37,858 bases of DNA from NCBI GenBank assembly GCA_030019365.1, contig JASEFA010000002.1, forward strand, positions 83,461 through 121,318. The letters are read 5' to 3'. Under the pieces are notes generated by a model that saw only the letters and a program-made list of their open reading frames with translations, was not told where the DNA came from and did no database searches. Source of the DNA: Bacillota bacterium. GTDB lineage: Bacteria; Bacillota; Sulfobacillia; JACIYH01. Shown here piece after piece: positions 15,034 through 24,100 of the stretch. The translations under genes were made by a program, and so were the position numbers. How positions within the stretch are numbered: position 1 is the stretch's first letter; each line of letters opens with the position of its first letter.

Positions 15034-15533
15034 TTTCCGCCCCCCGTGATGACTCATCTGCGGAGCCAACGACGACCCCGTCGGCCGACCCCGCCCTCCC
15101 GTCGCCCGGATCCGGCACAGCTACCAGGCAGGACACCCCGCACGCCTACCCGGCACGCCCATGGCGCCCGGCCGCCCGGCGCGCTCCGGCCGCACGCACT
15201 ACGTTTCGGCCTGGGCGCCCGCATTACCTGCCGGCAGATCCGCTACCACATGCGCCAGAAGGCCGACAGGAAGGAACGTCACGGTGCAGCAACCTCCATC
15301 CTCCCATTAACCCGCGCCCAGGTGAACTGCCCTTTCTCACCCATCAGAGGGTGCCAGCAATTCAGTGGTCAATGTCGCCCTCGGGCTGCCCCGCCGGTAC
15401 TACCGGCCCGACGGCACGCCGGCCCGCGCCTGAGCCGCCTGCAGCCCCGCCCGCGGAACAGCCTGCCGTCCGGCGGACCCGGCAGAGAGGAGTGGGTTTC
15501 GACACGACGAACAGGCAACGTGGGGGGTGTGGG
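15034..15533. other. 500-bp stretch without a recognised gene
   Basis: Located between divergent genes. The plus-strand frame into the ThiF-like gene stays open here, but its content is Pro/Arg/Ala low-complexity typical of non-coding GC-rich DNA. A short run on another plus frame (about 15346-15432), reading NVALGLPRRYYRPDGT before a stop, looks like a possible gene scrap but was not assigned. Confidence 0.4.
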
Positions 15534-16487
15534 ATGCAGCAGCACGGGAGCGCCGGGGGAGCGGTGGCGGCCCTGCAGGGGCGAGGTCGCCGGGAGGGCC
15601 GGTGGTTGGTGGTGGGGGAAGCCGACCTGGAGGCGGTGGCCGGGGAGTGGGGTATCCCGGTCAGGGAACTCATCTGCCTGGGCCTGGCCGCCGGCACGGT
15701 GCCCGCCCGGTTCCTGCGGAATATGGGGGTCATGGGCGCAGAGGGCCAGCTGCGCCTCCTGGACGCGCAGGCCACGGTGATCGGGCTCGGAGGTGCCGGT
15801 GGGCTGGTGGCGGAGACGCTGGCCCGAGCCGGAGTGGGCACCCTGGTGCTGGTGGACCGGGACGTCTTTGAGGAATCCAACCTCAACCGGCAGCTGCTGG
15901 CCAGCTCCTCCACCATCGGGAGGTCGAAGGCCGAAGTGGCCGGCGAACGCATCCGGGACGTCAACCCCCACACGCGCGTGGTGGCCAGGCGGCAGGCGCT
16001 CACGCCGGAGACCGCCCGCAGCCTGCTGGAAGAGCCATTTGGAGCAACGAAGCGGAACCGGGTGGTGGTGGACTGCCTGGACAGCGGGCGAGACCGCCTG
16101 ATCCTGCAGCGCGGCTGCCGCGAGCTGGGCCTGCCCCTGGTGCACGCCGCCGTAAGCGGGTGGCAGGGCCGCGTCACGCTCATCATGCCCGACCGCCCCG
16201 GTCTGGAGCACTTCTACGAAGACGCGGACCTCCCCACCGGGGACGAAATCCTGGCGGCGGGGGTTGCGCCCCCCGTGCCCCTGATCGTGGCAGCCTGGGA
16301 AGCGGGAGTGGCCCTGCGGGTCCTGTTGGGGGATGCGTCGGCGGCAGGGCATGTGTTCACATACGACGTGGCCACCGGCCACGCGATCAGTGTTCCCTTT
16401 GGATTGGCGCGCATGTCGGCCGCCTGGTGGCGGCGCCGGAAAAAGCCGGCGCCCCGCACGGGGAGTCAATCCGCGCCGCAGCCATGA
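15534..16487 (+). CDS. ThiF/MoeB/HesA-family adenylyltransferase
   Basis: A 317-residue E1-like protein. Residues 80-135 hold the nucleotide site GLGGAGGLVAETLARAGVG, the acidic LVDRD and the catalytic NLNRQLL arginine; later come VVDCLDS and AAVSGWQGRVTL. Such enzymes adenylate the C-terminal glycine of small sulfur-carrier proteins (ThiS, MoaD) or peptides. The paired CxxC zinc cysteines of MoeB/ThiF are absent, which fits the HesA/TtuC-like shorter members or a divergent role. A first 75-residue segment precedes the fold. The ATG at 15534 follows GGGGGGTGTGGG. A role in pterin cofactor for the tungsten enzyme is possible but only a guess, as the genes are 13 kb apart. Confidence 0.82.
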   Translation: MQQHGSAGGAVAALQGRGRREGRWLVVGEADLEAVAGEWGIPVRELICLGLAAGTVPARFLRNMGVMGAEGQLRLLDAQATVIGLGGAGGLVAETLARAGVGTLVLVDRDVFEESNLNRQLLASSSTIGRSKAEVAGERIRDVNPHTRVVARRQALTPETARSLLEEPFGATKRNRVVVDCLDSGRDRLILQRGCRELGLPLVHAAVSGWQGRVTLIMPDRPGLEHFYEDADLPTGDEILAAGVAPPVPLIVAAWEAGVALRVLLGDASAAGHVFTYDVATGHAISVPFGLARMSAAWWRRRKKPAPRTGSQSAPQP

Positions 16488-16548
16488 TCTTCGCGGCCCC
16501 GCAGCCGCGCGCTCCAATCTCGCACGGACGGGCCCGCAGCCGCGCGGC

Positions 16549-17448
16549 CTAATCCCGTACGCAGGAGCCCGTCCGGCCCCGCAGGTGGGCGATCTGGCCC
16601 CGGAGCAAAGAGAGCACCTTGCGGTCGATCTCGGGTCCGGGGCGGTGCCTCTCCTCCAGGTTCTCCACGCCTTCATAAGTGGACAGTGCCGCTTCCAGTT
16701 CCGGCGACCAGCGGCCGTCCGTCGCACCCGCCCAGTAGCCGAGTCCCCTCAGTCCCTCCTGGATCTCCTTGATCAGGGCCTCGTCCAGCGGCAGGATGTC
16801 CTCGGGGGCCGGTGGCAGGAAGTAGAGATCGTGCAAATCGATGAGGCGGCCCAGCTCCACCACCGGGTCGGGGTGGTCGTCCACGCGCAGGTCCATGTAG
16901 CGGTCGCTGAGGCCGCCGTATCCCCCTCCCGCGCGCACCACCAGGATGCCCGCCGACTGCCTGCCCCGCCGGTCCCCTCCCGCCCGGTCGCCCGCCAGGA
17001 GGGCCGCGTGCAGGCGCCGGGCCAGGGAGCCACGGGTGGCGAGGAAGGTATCCGCCATGCCCCGCACTACCTGCTCGCCGGCCAGGATGTTGCCCTGGCA
17101 GGTGAAACCTTCCCCTGCGATGCCCCCCGCCCAGGACAGGCAGCCCTCCCCGGTGAAGGTGGCGCTGCGGCCGGCGGCGTCAACCAGCCCCACCTGGCGC
17201 AGGTGACGCTCCTCGTCCGCCGCGGTGAGTTGCCGCACCGCGTCCGGGGCGGGGATGCCCGCCGCCATCAACTCCAGGCCCCGGGGACCGTAACTGACGT
17301 TGGCGTGCGCCTGGGTGGCCACCGCCCCCACCCCGGCGCGGGCGTGCATCACCACGGCCCCCGCGGCCAGGAACTTGGAGGCCACCGCCACCCCCCATTC
17401 CTGCCTGTCAGGGTCATACGCCACTATGGAAAACGTACTCGGCCTCAT
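16549..17448 (-). CDS. DUF1028 protein with peptidoglycan-binding-like C-terminus
   Basis: A 299-residue protein. Residues 1-210 are DUF1028, an Ntn-hydrolase-like family: STFSIVAYDPDRQEWGVAVAS, GAVATQAHANVSYGP, TGEGCLSWAGG, CQGNILAG and SAGILVVRAGGGYGG, DLRVDDHPDPV. The last 80 residues (LDEALIKEIQEGLRGLGYW...WSPELEAALSTYEGVENLEER) look like a peptidoglycan-binding-type helical domain, a known partner of this family. The biochemical role is unknown. The ATG at 17448 follows AAAGGGGGG. No signal peptide is seen, so the protein is probably cytoplasmic despite the wall-type domain. Confidence 0.85.
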   Translation of the reverse strand: MRPSTFSIVAYDPDRQEWGVAVASKFLAAGAVVMHARAGVGAVATQAHANVSYGPRGLELMAAGIPAPDAVRQLTAADEERHLRQVGLVDAAGRSATFTGEGCLSWAGGIAGEGFTCQGNILAGEQVVRGMADTFLATRGSLARRLHAALLAGDRAGGDRRGRQSAGILVVRAGGGYGGLSDRYMDLRVDDHPDPVVELGRLIDLHDLYFLPPAPEDILPLDEALIKEIQEGLRGLGYWAGATDGRWSPELEAALSTYEGVENLEERHRPGPEIDRKVLSLLRGQIAHLRGRTGSCVRD

Positions 17449-17718
17449 GCGCCGCGCCCCCCTTTGTTCGGTCTCCCCCGCAGCTCCCTACCCGGGCTCC
17501 CGCTGCCTGAGTCCGACCCGGGCCCCGGCATCCGGTTTCTCTGGCGCACACCCGCTTTCCTTCGAGCCGCTCCCTGGGGGGTGACGAGCCAGCCGCCTGA
17601 CGCGCTGCCACCCGGCTGTCAGCAGCCAGCCAATTCGCACGCCGTCGATCTGAGAACGAGACGGCCGCCGCGTGGTAGAATAGGCGCGCAGGCCGGCACC
17701 GGGGGCGGGGGATCAGCG

Positions 17719-18294
17719 GTGGCGAAAACCGTTGCGAACACGTACGAGGGCAGGAACATCCTGCGGGGGTATCCGCTGATCGTCACGGCGGGCGTCATCC
17801 GCAAAGATGACGCCGTCCTCATCGCTCGCCGGGAATCGGGACCGCTGGCAGGCCAGTGGGAGTTCCCCGGAGGCAAGCTCGAACCCGGGGAAAGCCCCGA
17901 GGCATGCCTGGCCAGGGAACTCCGGGAGGAGCTAGGCCTGGAGGTAGAGGTCGGGGACATCTTCGCGGTGGTCTACCACGAGTACCCCAGCGGGCCGGTC
18001 CTGCTCCTCGGGTACACCTGCCTCCTCCCCGAAGGCCACGCCTGCCCGCCCGAAGACTGCGCCTCTCACCTGCCCGAAGACTGCGGGCACAATCAGACGA
18101 GGTCCCGCCCGGGACGGGTACCGTCCCGGTGGGTGAAGATCCCCGACCTGCACCGCTATGGCTTCGCTCCCGCGGACCTCCCCATCGTTGAGAAGCTGCA
18201 GCGCACCGGCGCGGCTCCCGCTTGCGGGGAGCAACGGCGCCGCAGCGGCATCCGCGAAGAACAGGCATCGCCCCGTGCCATGCTTAGGGCTTGA
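17719..18294 (+). CDS. Nudix hydrolase, MutT-like
   Basis: A 191-residue protein with a complete Nudix box, GGKLEPGESPEACLAREL then REELGL, which binds Mg2+ and cleaves nucleoside diphosphate derivatives. The N-terminal VTAGVIRKDDAVLIARR and the late RWVKIPDLHRYGFAPADLPIVEKL fit 8-oxo-dGTPase or CTP-pyrophosphohydrolase members. A loop insert (residues about 104-133) holds PEDCASHLPEDCGH, a tandem PEDC duplication. The last 25 residues are probably a non-family tail. The GTG at 17719 follows GGGGGATCAGCG; TAGAAT at 17676-17681 may be the -10. The divergent gap 17449-17718 has no gene. Confidence 0.85.
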   Translation: MAKTVANTYEGRNILRGYPLIVTAGVIRKDDAVLIARRESGPLAGQWEFPGGKLEPGESPEACLARELREELGLEVEVGDIFAVVYHEYPSGPVLLLGYTCLLPEGHACPPEDCASHLPEDCGHNQTRSRPGRVPSRWVKIPDLHRYGFAPADLPIVEKLQRTGAAPACGEQRRRSGIREEQASPRAMLRA

Positions 18295-18343
18295 CGACGT
18301 GCATGCTTAGGGCTCGACGAGTGCCGCCGTCAGGGCTTGATGA
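18279..18343 (+). repeat. Tandem duplication of the dehydrogenase 3' end
   Basis: CATGCTTAGGGCTTGACGA at 18279-18297 recurs with one change at 18302-18320 (period 23), and AGGGCTTGATGA at 18332-18343 is the related true 3' end of the minus-strand dehydrogenase (VIKP-stop). The extra copies lie in the junction of two convergent genes and supply the last codons and stop of the Nudix gene. Confidence 0.7.
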
Positions 18344-19448
18344 CGGCCTTGATGACCCGCAGGCTTTCGACGTCGAGCAGGGCCTGCTGGCACTCCTCCA
18401 GCGGGTAGAACCGGGAAATCGCCTTCTCGTAGGGGACCCCGCGTCCCCTGGTCGCCAGCAGGTCAGTGGCCCGGTACAGGTGGGTGAACTCGGTCCCCCA
18501 GCACCCGCGGATGTCCAGGTGCTTGCGGTTGATGTCCAGATGGGGGTTGACCTCGACCGGGCCGTTGTCGGTGTACTGGCCCACCACGACGTAGGTGCCC
18601 GCGTCCCGGGTCATGCGCATGCCTTCCGCCACTGCCCCGGGGACACCGGACGCCTCGATCGTAACATCGGCGCCTTTACCCGCCGTCAGCTGGCGGATCC
18701 GGCCGACGCGCGCCTCCGGCGACGGATACTCCTCCAGGTCAACGGCTTCGTCGGCGCCGAGGGACAGTGCCATTTCCAGCCGCAGCCTGGGTGCACCGAT
18801 CACGATGACCCGCCGGGCACCCGCCAGCCGGGCAAAGAAGCAGGCGCTCAGGCCCACGGGCCCCGGCCCCTGCACCACCACGGTGTCGCCCAGGCGGATG
18901 CCCGCTCGCTCCACGGCGTGGAATCCCGTGGGCAGGCCGCATCCCCCCGCGATGAACTTCTCCGGGCTGAGGTCCTCCGGGAGGTGCATGATGAGGACGC
19001 CCGGCTTGAGATAGATCTTCTCACTCCATCCCCCCAGGAGTCCCTCCGTGGCCGAGTACGTGATACCGTACACCCGTCTCTGGGGGCACCGCGTGGCCGC
19101 CTTCGCCACCAGGCAGGTCCAGCACCGCCCGCAGGTCTCGTGGACGTCGAGAAAGGTGACCAGATCACCCCTGCGCACCGGCTGCCCCCGCGGCGTGAGC
19201 ACCTCCTGGCCCGCGGCCGGCGGGGCGACCTCTTCCACCATGCCCACGCTCACGTGACCCGGGATTATGGGATAGGGAACCCCTGCCAGCTGTCCGTGGT
19301 AGAGGTGCACGTCAGTCCCGCACACCTCGCTGTACACCGTTCTGAGCAGGACGCCGCCCGGCTCGAGGTGGGGCGGAGGGAACCCGCGCACCTCGACGGG
19401 TTTCTCCGGCCCCGTCATCACCGCTGCCCGCACCTCTTGCCCGCTCAA
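18330..19448 (-). CDS. Zinc-binding alcohol dehydrogenase (MDR family)
   Basis: About 372 residues. The N-terminal domain has catalytic C43 (EVCGTDVHLYHG), H65 (IPGHVSVG) and four structural-zinc cysteines (C106, C109, C112, C121, in CGRCWTCLVAKAATRC). The Rossmann part has VVVQGPGPVGLSACFFARLAGA and ADVTIEASG. The usual GHE glutamate after the catalytic histidine is valine here, a real departure. The enzyme would oxidise an alcohol or sugar alcohol with NAD(P). The start is uncertain: TTG 19448 lies 10 bases after GGAGGG; GTG 19433 gives the typical MRAAVMTGP opening but a poor ribosome site. The frame continues to 19733, overlapping the next gene's signal peptide, and is not coding there. 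Confidence 0.85.
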   Translation of the reverse strand: MSGQEVRAAVMTGPEKPVEVRGFPPPHLEPGGVLLRTVYSEVCGTDVHLYHGQLAGVPYPIIPGHVSVGMVEEVAPPAAGQEVLTPRGQPVRRGDLVTFLDVHETCGRCWTCLVAKAATRCPQRRVYGITYSATEGLLGGWSEKIYLKPGVLIMHLPEDLSPEKFIAGGCGLPTGFHAVERAGIRLGDTVVVQGPGPVGLSACFFARLAGARRVIVIGAPRLRLEMALSLGADEAVDLEEYPSPEARVGRIRQLTAGKGADVTIEASGVPGAVAEGMRMTRDAGTYVVVGQYTDNGPVEVNPHLDINRKHLDIRGCWGTEFTHLYRATDLLATRGRGVPYEKAISRFYPLEECQQALLDVESLRVIKAVIKP

Positions 19449-19659
19449 TCCCGTCACTCCCTCCGCTCTCCGCCCGGTACGCCCGACGGCATATCCCCAT
19501 CTTCGTGCCGGGCCGCCCGCCGTCCTGCTGACCATGGGCGCAACGGGAAATGGCACGGCGTGGTAGGATCGGGACGGACACCGGTAGCGGGCCACTCGCC
19601 CAGCACCTGACGGAGGCAACCCGCACTCGCCGATCACTCTCATAAGGGAGGAGATCGCC

Positions 19660-21084
19660 ATGGTTGAACGGAGAGTGGGATGGTTCCAGCGGGGCACGGC
19701 TACTCTGCTCATCGCGTTCTGGCTCTGTTTCACTCTGACCTCACCCGCCCACGCTGGTGCTGCTACTTATCGGGGCTTTCCCACGGTAGACCTCTACGTC
19801 AACGGCCACCCGGTCGGGGGTGACGTACCGGCGATCGTGCTCGACGACCGGACCCTGGTTCCCCTGCGTGCCGTTGCAGAGGCTCTCGGTCAGAAAGTCT
19901 GGTGGGACGGCACTCTGAAGGCGGTATGCGTCGGTGAGGCGCCTGTGATCGCCGACGAGAGCGCCGGTGTGGAACCGGTGAAGAGGGTTCAGGAGGCCGC
20001 TGCCAAGGGCTGGGACAGCATCGAGGCCAGCCTGGGTGAGGCTGGCGAGATACCTTTCACATGGGTCTTCGGTGATCGCCAGGCGTGGTACCGGCACCTA
20101 ACCGGGCTGGGGGTGGCCGAGGATCGGGCCGCCAAGCTCGCGAAGTACGCGGCGGGGTGCGCCTACGACCACGCGGAGGTTCTGGCGGAAGAAGGCTCCA
20201 CTCTTGATCTTACGGTGGCCCACGAGTTCGTGCACGTGCTCTTCCGGAGGCACGGCCTGCAGGGTGCCATGCCGCGCTGGCTGAACGAAGGGATCGCCGA
20301 GTACATAGCGCGGGAAGCCACGGGGTACACCCCGTCTTCGCCCAGGGGAAGCGTGCTGTGGGACTCGGCCCGGCAGGAGGTTCTCTCCCATGCCCTCTCG
20401 GGGACCCTCGAAGACCTGCCTGCAACCGACGAGCAGTGGGATGACCACCTCGGGGTTTACCCGGTCCACGACCAGGCGCTTTTGGCGGTGGATTGGCTGG
20501 TGGCGCACTCCCATCTGGATGGCCTTTTCGCTTACCTTTCCAGCCTGCGCGAGGGTAAGACGCATGAGGACGCCTTCCGCAGCGCCTTCGGGCTGGACGT
20601 GCAGGCCTTCCCGGACGATTTCCGTGAGGCACTCCGAGCGGAGGCCCAGGCGGCATTGCAGGGTTCGGGCGTCCGGCTGGAACTGGATGTGCCCGAGGGT
20701 TTCTCCGGTACCCTGACCGTTTTCCCTCCCGGCAGGACCGAGAGCGAGGCGTGGAAGCTAGCAGGTGGCCGGTCGGTGACGGTGACGCTGGGGAGTGACG
20801 GGATCCTCAAGGTGGACCTGCCCCTGGCCGGTTCCGGCCGGTACACGATAAGAGAGGCATACAAGGACCTTCTCGCGCTGTACGTGACTTCGGATACAGC
20901 TATTGCAGCGCCGAGGGAATCGCGGGTAAAGCAACTCGCCATCGCGGTGGTGAAGAGCCGCTTTGGCTGGTACTGGGGCGGCAACACCGCCTTCTACGAG
21001 GATGGCTCCCGGGAAACCAACGCAGAGGATCCAGCCTTCCCGCTGGGAATCCGTCTCACGACGGTCCTGCCGCTACCATACTGA
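19660..21084 (+). CDS. Secreted zinc metallopeptidase (MA clan) with copper-amine-oxidase-like stalk
   Basis: A 474-residue exported protein. Residues 11-32 form a signal peptide ending SPAHAGA. Residues 40-95 resemble the copper-amine-oxidase N-terminal-like domain of Bacillota wall proteins (VDLYVNGHPV, DRTLVPLRAVAEALGQKVWWD). The catalytic domain has VAHEFVHVLFRRHG with H188, E189 and H192, and NEGIAEYIA as the downstream glutamate helix: a gluzincin of the peptidase-MA-like kind. The last third is beta-rich (VRLELDVPEGFSGTLTVFPPG) and ends in a short novel tail. The ATG at 19660 follows GGGAGGAG. It precedes the beta-helix/cupredoxin cassette by 76 bp and may process envelope proteins; a direct link is unproven. 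Confidence 0.85.
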   Translation: MVERRVGWFQRGTATLLIAFWLCFTLTSPAHAGAATYRGFPTVDLYVNGHPVGGDVPAIVLDDRTLVPLRAVAEALGQKVWWDGTLKAVCVGEAPVIADESAGVEPVKRVQEAAAKGWDSIEASLGEAGEIPFTWVFGDRQAWYRHLTGLGVAEDRAAKLAKYAAGCAYDHAEVLAEEGSTLDLTVAHEFVHVLFRRHGLQGAMPRWLNEGIAEYIAREATGYTPSSPRGSVLWDSARQEVLSHALSGTLEDLPATDEQWDDHLGVYPVHDQALLAVDWLVAHSHLDGLFAYLSSLREGKTHEDAFRSAFGLDVQAFPDDFREALRAEAQAALQGSGVRLELDVPEGFSGTLTVFPPGRTESEAWKLAGGRSVTVTLGSDGILKVDLPLAGSGRYTIREAYKDLLALYVTSDTAIAAPRESRVKQLAIAVVKSRFGWYWGGNTAFYEDGSRETNAEDPAFPLGIRLTTVLPLPY

Positions 21085-21160
21085 CCCCCGCCGCCCGTTC
21101 TGCGTACTATGTATCAAGTTCTGAAGCCCATGACGGCTGTGTGGCTGGGGAGGCACGGCC

Positions 21161-24100
21161 ATGGGGGGCAGGGGCGGGCGGGGCCGCACCGGGGAGGACC
21201 GCTCGGCTGCTGGCACCAGCGCGGGCGGGACCATCACAGTGGTGACCAGGGACATCACCACGGGCGCACTCATACCCGAGTTCAAGTTCATCGTCAGCGA
21301 GAACAACGTGGGTGATCCCCAGGCCGACCTGCCCGAGGAGCAGCGGGACCCCGCCCGCTTCCCGTCGCTGAAGCCGGCTGCCAGCCACAGCCCCGTGGTG
21401 GCCGCGGGGGAAGCCTCCCCCGGCTCTCCCGGCGCGGTCACCGTCCCCGACGGCAGCTACCTCGTCTCTGTGCTCGCCCCGGGGTACAAGATGGGGGGAG
21501 CCTGGGTCACCGTGGCCGGCTCCCCGGTCACGGCCGAAGCCTGGCTCCACCCCCACCCGCTCCCCCTCTCGAAGATCAGGGTGCGGGTGTTCCACGACAA
21601 CAGCCCCGTGAACGGCGAGGACGACACCCCGCTGGAGACGGGACTGGAAGGCTTTCGTATCGTTATCGAAGACGCCGGCGGCGAAGTCACCGTGGACTAC
21701 TTCGGCAACCCCCTGGGGACGCGGTACGAGGTTGACGCCGAGGGCAATATCCTGTTCGACGAACTGGGAAGCCCCGTCCGCATCCCGGGCACCGGTGGCA
21801 GGATACTCACCGACGCCAACGGCGAAGCCGTGATAGAAAACCTCCCCCCTGGTAAGTACGGGGTGCAGGCCATCCCTCCTGACGGGACCGACTGGATTCA
21901 GACCAGCACCATCGAGGGGACCCACGTCATCGACGTCTGGATCGAGGAGGGAAACGACGGCTACAGCCCCCGCGAGGGGTTCAGGGCCCCCCTGGTGTGG
22001 ATAGGTTTCGTGCGACCCATGGAGTTCCCCCCGCCCGTGGCGTGGACGACGGGAGAAATCAGGGGCAGGGTGCGGACCATCATCGAGTTCGTCCCTCCCG
22101 TGCGGCCCCTCGTCCTGGGGGACGCGGTGGACCGTCCCTGGATCGCCCTCACCGACATCGGGCGCACCGACCGCCAGGTGTACACCGGCCGCGGGGACGC
22201 CGACGGCACCTTCACCATCAGGAACGTCCCGCCCGGCGTGTACCAGATGGCCATCTGGGACGAACCCCTCGACCACATCATCTCCTTCCGCACCGTGCAG
22301 GTGGAGGCCGGCCAGACGGTGGACATGGGCGACATCGGCATCCCGCGGTGGTTCGGCTACCTGAGGGGCAGCGTCTTCCACGACCCCGACGCCGACGCGG
22401 CTCGCCAGCCGGGTGAGGGCGGCATCCCCAACGTGGAGGCGGGGACGCGCTTCAAGGACGGGAGCGTCCAGTACCGCACCGTCAGCGACATGCGCGGCAA
22501 CTACGCCCTCGACGAAGTGTTCGAGCTAGAGAGGTTCGCTGTGGCGGAGGTGGGCTTCACCCGCCTGGCCGCCACGGGCGCCACCGCCACCCCGGACTCC
22601 GGCATACCGGTACCGGTACCCACCGGCTGCACGGATCCCCAAGGGCGATACGTCCGCTGCCCGGAAACGCATCCCGGGGCACTCACCCTGGCCGAGCTGA
22701 CCTGGGCCGCCAAGACCAACCGCATCGACTGGGGCAAGAAGCCGTACGGCCGGGGAGAAAACGGCGGCATCAGCGGGATGGTTTACTACGCCACCATGCG
22801 CAACGAGATCGACCCCAGGTACGCGGTGGCTGAAGACTACGAGCCGGGCGTGCCCGGGGTGCGGGTCAACCTCTACGACGCCACCGTCGACCACATGACG
22901 GGAGCCGTCACCCCGGGCCGGCTCCGCGCCTCCGTGACCACCGATGCCTGGGAGCACCCCACCGGCTGCCGCGACCCCGAGGGCAACCCCGTGCCCTGCA
23001 TAGAGGTGCCCGGCATCTCCAACCAGGTGAGGCCGGGGGTGTTCGACGGGGCATACGCCTTCGCCCCCCTCCCCCCGGGGACCTACGTGGTCGAGGTGGT
23101 GCCTCCTCCCGGATACCGCGTCCTGGACGAGAACGCGGTGAACACCGGCGAGGGAGACGTGTTTGCCCCTGCAGGTACCGCTCTCGCCGTGCGGGCGCGA
23201 CCCCGGCTGCGCATGGCCCCCGCTCCCTACCTTCCCCTCCCCCACCCGCCCTACTACGACCCCGCCCGGAAGGTGGTCACCGTCCGAGACGACCTGAACG
23301 CCACCGCCGACTTCTTCATCTACACGGACGTCCCCGTGCCGGGCAGGATCGTGGGGTTCCTGCTCGACGACGTGAACATCGAGACCGACCCCAACCGCAT
23401 CTATTACGGCGAGAAGAGGGGCATCCCCGACACCCCCGTCGGCATCCGGGACTTCCGGGGGAGGCTCATCACCACCGTCCACTCGGACATCAACGGCATC
23501 TTCGAGGTGCTGCTCCCCTCCACCCACACCAGGAACGTCCCCACCCCCTCGGGGGTGGCGCCCGGTATGTACCAGATCGTCGGCAACGACCCCGGAGACC
23601 CGGACCGGCCCAACGCCAGGTACAACCCCAACTACCAGACCCTCAAGATGGTCTTCGACGTGTGGCCGGGCAAGACCACGTACGCCGACGTGGCCCTCTT
23701 CCCCATCACGGCCTTTGTGGCCAGGCCGGCGGTCCAGTTCGCGCAGCCGCCGCGGTGTGACGTGCCCCCGGGAAGGCCGGAACTCTTCCGCGTGGACAGG
23801 GTGCACGTGGAGCCGGGCGGGCCCAGGCAGATCACCGTCACCGGACGGGGCTTCGGGGCGACTCCCGGGGTGGTGACGCTGGACGGCCTGGCCATGCCCG
23901 TCACCACCTGGGCGGACACCTCCGTCACCTTCGAGGTGCCCGCCATCCCCGGAGGGCCGAAGCAGCTCCTGATCACGAACGCGGCCGGGCAGACCTGCGC
24001 CAACGGGATCACCGTGCACGTGCTGGACGCCGGTTACCATCCCCCCATCATCACCGTCCCCGACGCAGCCCTTCCCACCGTCCAGTCCGCCATCGACGCC

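Noticed and set aside
15009-15533. N-terminal extension of the ThiF-like protein through the long open frame upstream.
   Set aside because: The 175 extra codons are Pro/Arg/Ala low-complexity with no fold, and the ATG at 15534 has a G-rich ribosome site and fits the family.
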